Source: an uncultured Prevotellaceae bacterium (GTDB lineage Bacteria > Bacteroidota > Bacteroidia > Bacteroidales > Bacteroidaceae). From it: a stretch of 64,000 nucleotides of DNA. A program made the translations under genes and the position numbers. The notes beneath the pieces are model-generated. The model did not search any database and had not been told where the DNA came from. It was given only the letters and a program-made list of their open reading frames with translations. This document shows positions 61,253-64,000 of the stretch, piece by piece. Positions within the stretch are counted from its first letter, which is position 1. Each line of letters opens with the position of its first letter. The DNA lies in the NCBI GenBank assembly GCA_937898415.1, contig CALDLA010000172.1, forward strand, positions 120,438-184,437, read 5' to 3'.

Positions 61253-61603
61253 ATGAATTTCACTTTGTTAATTACCGTCTTGCTGACGGCATTTACATTG
61301 GTGGCGGCAGCTTACGTCGTTGCTAAGCTGATAGGTCCACGCTCATACGCAAAGGTGAAAGGCGAACCCTACGAGAGTGGTATTCCCACTCGGGGCACGT
61401 CGTGGATTCCTGTGTCGGTGGGCTTTTACCTGTTCGCCATCTTGTTCCTCATGTTCGATGTGGAAACGGTGTTTCTGTATCCATGGGCAGTCGTGGTGAA
61501 AGACTTCGGTGTGATGGCATTGCTCTCCATCGGGTTTTTCCTTGTAGTATTAGTGCTGGGTCTGGCCTACGCCTGGCGGAAAGGAGCGCTTGAATGGAAA
61601 TGA
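61253..61603 (+). CDS. nuoA: NADH-quinone oxidoreductase subunit A
   Basis: 116 aa membrane subunit of complex I with three helices. Diagnostic motifs: ESGIPTRGTSWIPVSVGFYL and the conserved LFMFDVETVFLYPWAV segment (the acidic pair in FDVETVF). First gene of the nuo operon, overlapping nuoB by 10 bases. The subunit helps form the quinone-site end of the membrane arm. Confidence 0.96.
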   Translation: MNFTLLITVLLTAFTLVAAAYVVAKLIGPRSYAKVKGEPYESGIPTRGTSWIPVSVGFYLFAILFLMFDVETVFLYPWAVVVKDFGVMALLSIGFFLVVLVLGLAYAWRKGALEWK

Positions 61604-62337
61604 AACCGAAAATCAAGTCGATTCCCTATGAAGAGTGGAACGACAACGAGTCGCTGGAGAAGATTATCGACGAGCTGCATGAGGGTGGTGTGAACGTCAT
61701 CACGGGTTCACTTGACAAACTCATCAACTGGGGCCGTGCCAATTCGCTGTGGTCGCTGACGTTTGCTACCAGCTGTTGCGGCATTGAGTTTATGGCCTGT
61801 GGTTGCGCTCGCTATGACTTCGCCCGCTTTGGCTTTGAGGTGACACGTAACTCTCCCCGTCAGGCCGACCTCATCATGTGTGCCGGCACCATCACCCACA
61901 AGATGGCTCCAGCCCTGAAGCGCCTGTACGACCAGATGGCCGAGCCAAAGTATGTCATTGCCGTTGGTGGCTGCGCCATCAGCGGTGGTCCGTTCAAGTC
62001 GAGCTACCATGTGGTGAAGGGCATTGAGGAGATTGTGCCCGTCGATGTGTTCATTCCTGGCTGTCCGCCGCGTCCGGAGGCTATCATGTATGGCATGATG
62101 CAGCTGCAGCGTAAGGTGAAGGCCGAGAAGTTCTTCGGTGGTGCCAACCACAAGCAGACGGCTGAGGAGGCTGCGCTTGGTGTATCTAACGAGGAACTGA
62201 CATTCCGTGCAAAGCACGACGATCATCGTCGTGAAAGGCTACGGGTAGGCGACGGCACGTCGGGAATGCCAATGGTTATCACCGATGTTCCTCAGGAGTT
62301 TGTGGAGGAATTAAAGAAAGAGGAGGAGAAGGCATGA
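61594..62337 (+). CDS. nuoB: NADH-quinone oxidoreductase subunit B, with C-terminal extension
   Basis: 247 aa. It holds the N2 [4Fe-4S] cluster with Cys61, Cys62 (FATSCCGIEFMACG), Cys127 (VGGCA) and Cys157 (PGCPPRPE), next to the quinone site. The core ends near residue 180; E. coli NuoB is 220 aa, and the tail here is longer and charged. Residues 214-219 (ERLRVG) are encoded by a 20-bp element found identically in metH, so part of the tail is probably inserted sequence. The start lies within nuoA and the stop overlaps nuoCD (ATGA). Confidence 0.95.
   Translation: MEMKPKIKSIPYEEWNDNESLEKIIDELHEGGVNVITGSLDKLINWGRANSLWSLTFATSCCGIEFMACGCARYDFARFGFEVTRNSPRQADLIMCAGTITHKMAPALKRLYDQMAEPKYVIAVGGCAISGGPFKSSYHVVKGIEEIVPVDVFIPGCPPRPEAIMYGMMQLQRKVKAEKFFGGANHKQTAEEAALGVSNEELTFRAKHDDHRRERLRVGDGTSGMPMVITDVPQEFVEELKKEEEKA
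62233..62252. repeat. 20-bp element shared with metH
   Basis: GAAAGGCTACGGGTAGGCGA, identical to 50018-50037 in metH, on the same strand and in the same reading frame (Glu-Arg-Leu-Arg-Val-Gly). Just upstream is a perfect dyad CACGACGAT-C-ATCGTCGTG and just downstream CGACG-GCA-CGTCG, which differ from the flanks in metH. Confidence 0.8.
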
Positions 62338-63944
62338 AGTTAGAGTTCTTATCATTTGAATTTGACAAGTTCGCACAGGAGATGCAGAACTTGAAGGACA
62401 AGAAGGGCTTCGACTATCTTGTCACCATCGTGGGCGAGGACTTCGGAGAAGAGGGCCTCGGCTGTATCTACATTCTTGAGAACACCAAGACCCACGAGCG
62501 TTGCGCAGTCAAGATGCTGGCCAAGACGCAGGTATGCGGCGATGGTATTGCCTCCAATGGAACTGGCGTGACTGACGGCCAGCAGATGGCCTACATCCCT
62601 TCTGTTATTAATATCTGGAAGGTGGCCGACCTGCTGGAGCGTGAGGTCTACGACTTCTACGGCATCGTGTTCTTAGGTCATCCCGACATGCGCCGCCTGT
62701 TCCTGCGTAGCGATTTCAAGGGACATCCTTTCCGTAAGAACTGGGAGTTCAACGACGAATATACGCTGGAAGACGACGTCGAACCGGAATTTGGTCTGGA
62801 GTATTATCTCGACAAGGAGGGTAATCTGCAGTCAAAGCAGAACAAACTGTTTGGTGATAACGATTATGTCATCAACATCGGCCCGCAGCACCCTGCTACA
62901 CACGGTGTGCTCCGCCTGCAGACGGTGCTCGACGGCGAAACCGTCAAGCGCATCTATCCGCACCTCGGCTATATCCATCGTGCCATTGAGAAGATGTGGG
63001 AAGGCATGACCTACCCCCAGACGCTTGCTTTAACCGATCGTCTTAACTATCTGGGAGCCATGCAGCATCGACATGCGCTGGTAGGTGTCATCGAGGAAGG
63101 TCTGGGTGTTGAACTGACCGACCGCATCAAGTATATCCGCACGATTATGGACGAGCTTCAGCGTCTCGACTCTCACCTGCTTTACACCTCGTGTGTGGCT
63201 CAGGACCTGGGTGCCCTGACGGGTATGCTCTATGGTATGCGTGACCGTGAGCACGTGCTGAACTGCATGGAGGAGACCACGGGCGGACGACTGATTCAGA
63301 ACTATTACAGAATTGGTGGACTGCAGGACGACATTGACCCGAACTTCGTGAAGAACTGCAAGGATCTGGTGAAGTATCTGCGTCCGACGATTCAGGAGTA
63401 TATGGACATCTTCGGCGACAACGTCATCACCCACAACCGTTTGGAGAACTGCGGTCCGATGAGCCTTGAGGATTGTATCAGCTATGCTGTCACCGGTCCT
63501 GCCGGACGTGCTTCGGGCTGGAAGAACGACGTACGCAAGAACCACCCCTACGACATGTACGACAAGGTGGAGTGGGAGCAATGTACGCTGAGCGGCTGTG
63601 ACTCTATGGACCGTTACCTCGTTCACATCAACGAGATGTACCAGAGCCTGAACATCATTGAGCAGCTCATCGACAACATCCCCGAGGGTGACTTCTATGT
63701 GAAGCAGAAGCCTATCATCAAGGTGCCCGAGGGACAGTGGTATTACTCTGTCGAGGGTGTGGCCGGTGAGTTTGGCGTATATCTCGACTCTCGTGGCGAC
63801 AAGAGCCCGTACCGCATGAAGATGCGTCCGATGGGTCTTTCATTAGTTGGTGCCTTCGACCCGATGCTTCGCGGCCAGAAGATTGCCGACCTGATTGCCA
63901 CTTGTGCCGCTATTGATGTAGTTATTCCTGATATTGACAGATAA
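62334..63944 (+). CDS. nuoCD: NADH-quinone oxidoreductase fused subunits C/D
   Basis: 536 aa. The NuoC-like part (about 1-150) includes LLEREVYDFYGIVFLGHPD and FKGHPFRKNW; the NuoD part begins near residue 180 with INIGPQHPATHGVLRL and carries LGYIHRAIEKMWEG, and the C-terminal DxxxPDIDR-type end (IDVVIPDIDR). NuoD forms the quinone pocket with NuoB. Fusion of C and D is known from E. coli and many Bacteroidetes. The next gene, nuoH, starts 12 bases downstream, so nuoE/F/G do not lie between them in this operon. Confidence 0.96.
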   Translation: MKLEFLSFEFDKFAQEMQNLKDKKGFDYLVTIVGEDFGEEGLGCIYILENTKTHERCAVKMLAKTQVCGDGIASNGTGVTDGQQMAYIPSVINIWKVADLLEREVYDFYGIVFLGHPDMRRLFLRSDFKGHPFRKNWEFNDEYTLEDDVEPEFGLEYYLDKEGNLQSKQNKLFGDNDYVINIGPQHPATHGVLRLQTVLDGETVKRIYPHLGYIHRAIEKMWEGMTYPQTLALTDRLNYLGAMQHRHALVGVIEEGLGVELTDRIKYIRTIMDELQRLDSHLLYTSCVAQDLGALTGMLYGMRDREHVLNCMEETTGGRLIQNYYRIGGLQDDIDPNFVKNCKDLVKYLRPTIQEYMDIFGDNVITHNRLENCGPMSLEDCISYAVTGPAGRASGWKNDVRKNHPYDMYDKVEWEQCTLSGCDSMDRYLVHINEMYQSLNIIEQLIDNIPEGDFYVKQKPIIKVPEGQWYYSVEGVAGEFGVYLDSRGDKSPYRMKMRPMGLSLVGAFDPMLRGQKIADLIATCAAIDVVIPDIDR

Positions 63945-63956
63945 AAGCGAAGGATT

Positions 63957-64000
63957 ATGTTTGATTTTAGTATTGTTACACAATGGTTCGACGCTCTCCT
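63957..64000 (+). CDS. nuoH: NADH-quinone oxidoreductase subunit H, first codons (cut by window end)
   Basis: ATG at 63957 opens a frame reading MFDFSIVTQWFDALL to the edge. This matches the start of Bacteroidales NuoH proteins as I remember them, and the position right after nuoCD supports it. Only 14 full codons are visible, so the call depends mostly on gene order. Confidence 0.7.
   Translation, partial: MFDFSIVTQWFDAL

Overview
The window looks like a chromosome segment from a Bacteroidales bacterium, most likely a gut or rumen member of the Prevotellaceae. Reasons: Bacteroidetes-type promoters (TTTG, 19-20 bp, TAnnTTTG) precede several genes and Shine-Dalgarno motifs are not obvious; there is a mannan degradation cluster (GH26-GH5, GH130, AGE-family epimerase), a GH30, a TonB-dependent receptor with a DUF4249-like lipoprotein, class I fumarase, fused NuoCD, and a large capsule/exopolysaccharide locus. 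No tRNA, rRNA, insertion sequence or CRISPR array was recognised.

Layout. 2-5125: end of an M16 peptidase, then a tightly packed mannan operon (secreted GH26-GH5 mannanase, GH130 mannosylglucose phosphorylase, epimerase). 5192-9190: class I fumarase, secreted M6 metalloprotease, nagB and a strong terminator. 9229-25167: first polysaccharide operon, with promoter, hairpin-bearing leader, multi-SLBB export protein, Wzz, an unknown 153-aa protein, Wzy-like polymerase, Wzx flippase, glycosyltransferases, a short phosphoglycosyl transferase (PGT) and an embedded aldolase / PLP decarboxylase / class IV aminotransferase set. This middle part is visibly more AT-rich than its flanks. 25199-37817: Wzi, VanZ-like protein, CapD-type dehydratase, then a second export set (Wzc tyrosine kinase, Wza lipoprotein, His-rich mini-protein), a galacturonokinase-like / nucleotidyltransferase / UDP-glucuronate 4-epimerase trio, and a long PGT.

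37842-54842: mostly housekeeping genes, in several short units: folA, an ExbB/ExbD operon on the minus strand, greA, GH30-TonB receptor-DUF4249-CDF transporter, MgtC, a DMP19-like protein, smpB-metH-HAD phosphatase, a GHL10 hydrolase, a beta-helix lipoprotein and cytidine deaminase. 55076-61152: kdgK-kdgA overlapping a very large hybrid sensor kinase, its response regulator and a membrane protein. 61253 to the end: nuoA, nuoB, nuoCD and the first codons of nuoH.

Functional themes. Uronic acid metabolism appears twice: activation to UDP-galacturonate in the capsule locus, and the KDG kinase/aldolase pair next to the two-component system. Two initiating PGTs, two outer-membrane exporters and two chain-length proteins suggest two polysaccharide systems side by side. 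Unexplained DNA features include two tandem arrays with a 22-bp period and palindromic cores, several arrays with a 7-bp period at gene ends or inside genes, and an identical 20-bp element inserted in the same reading frame in metH and nuoB.
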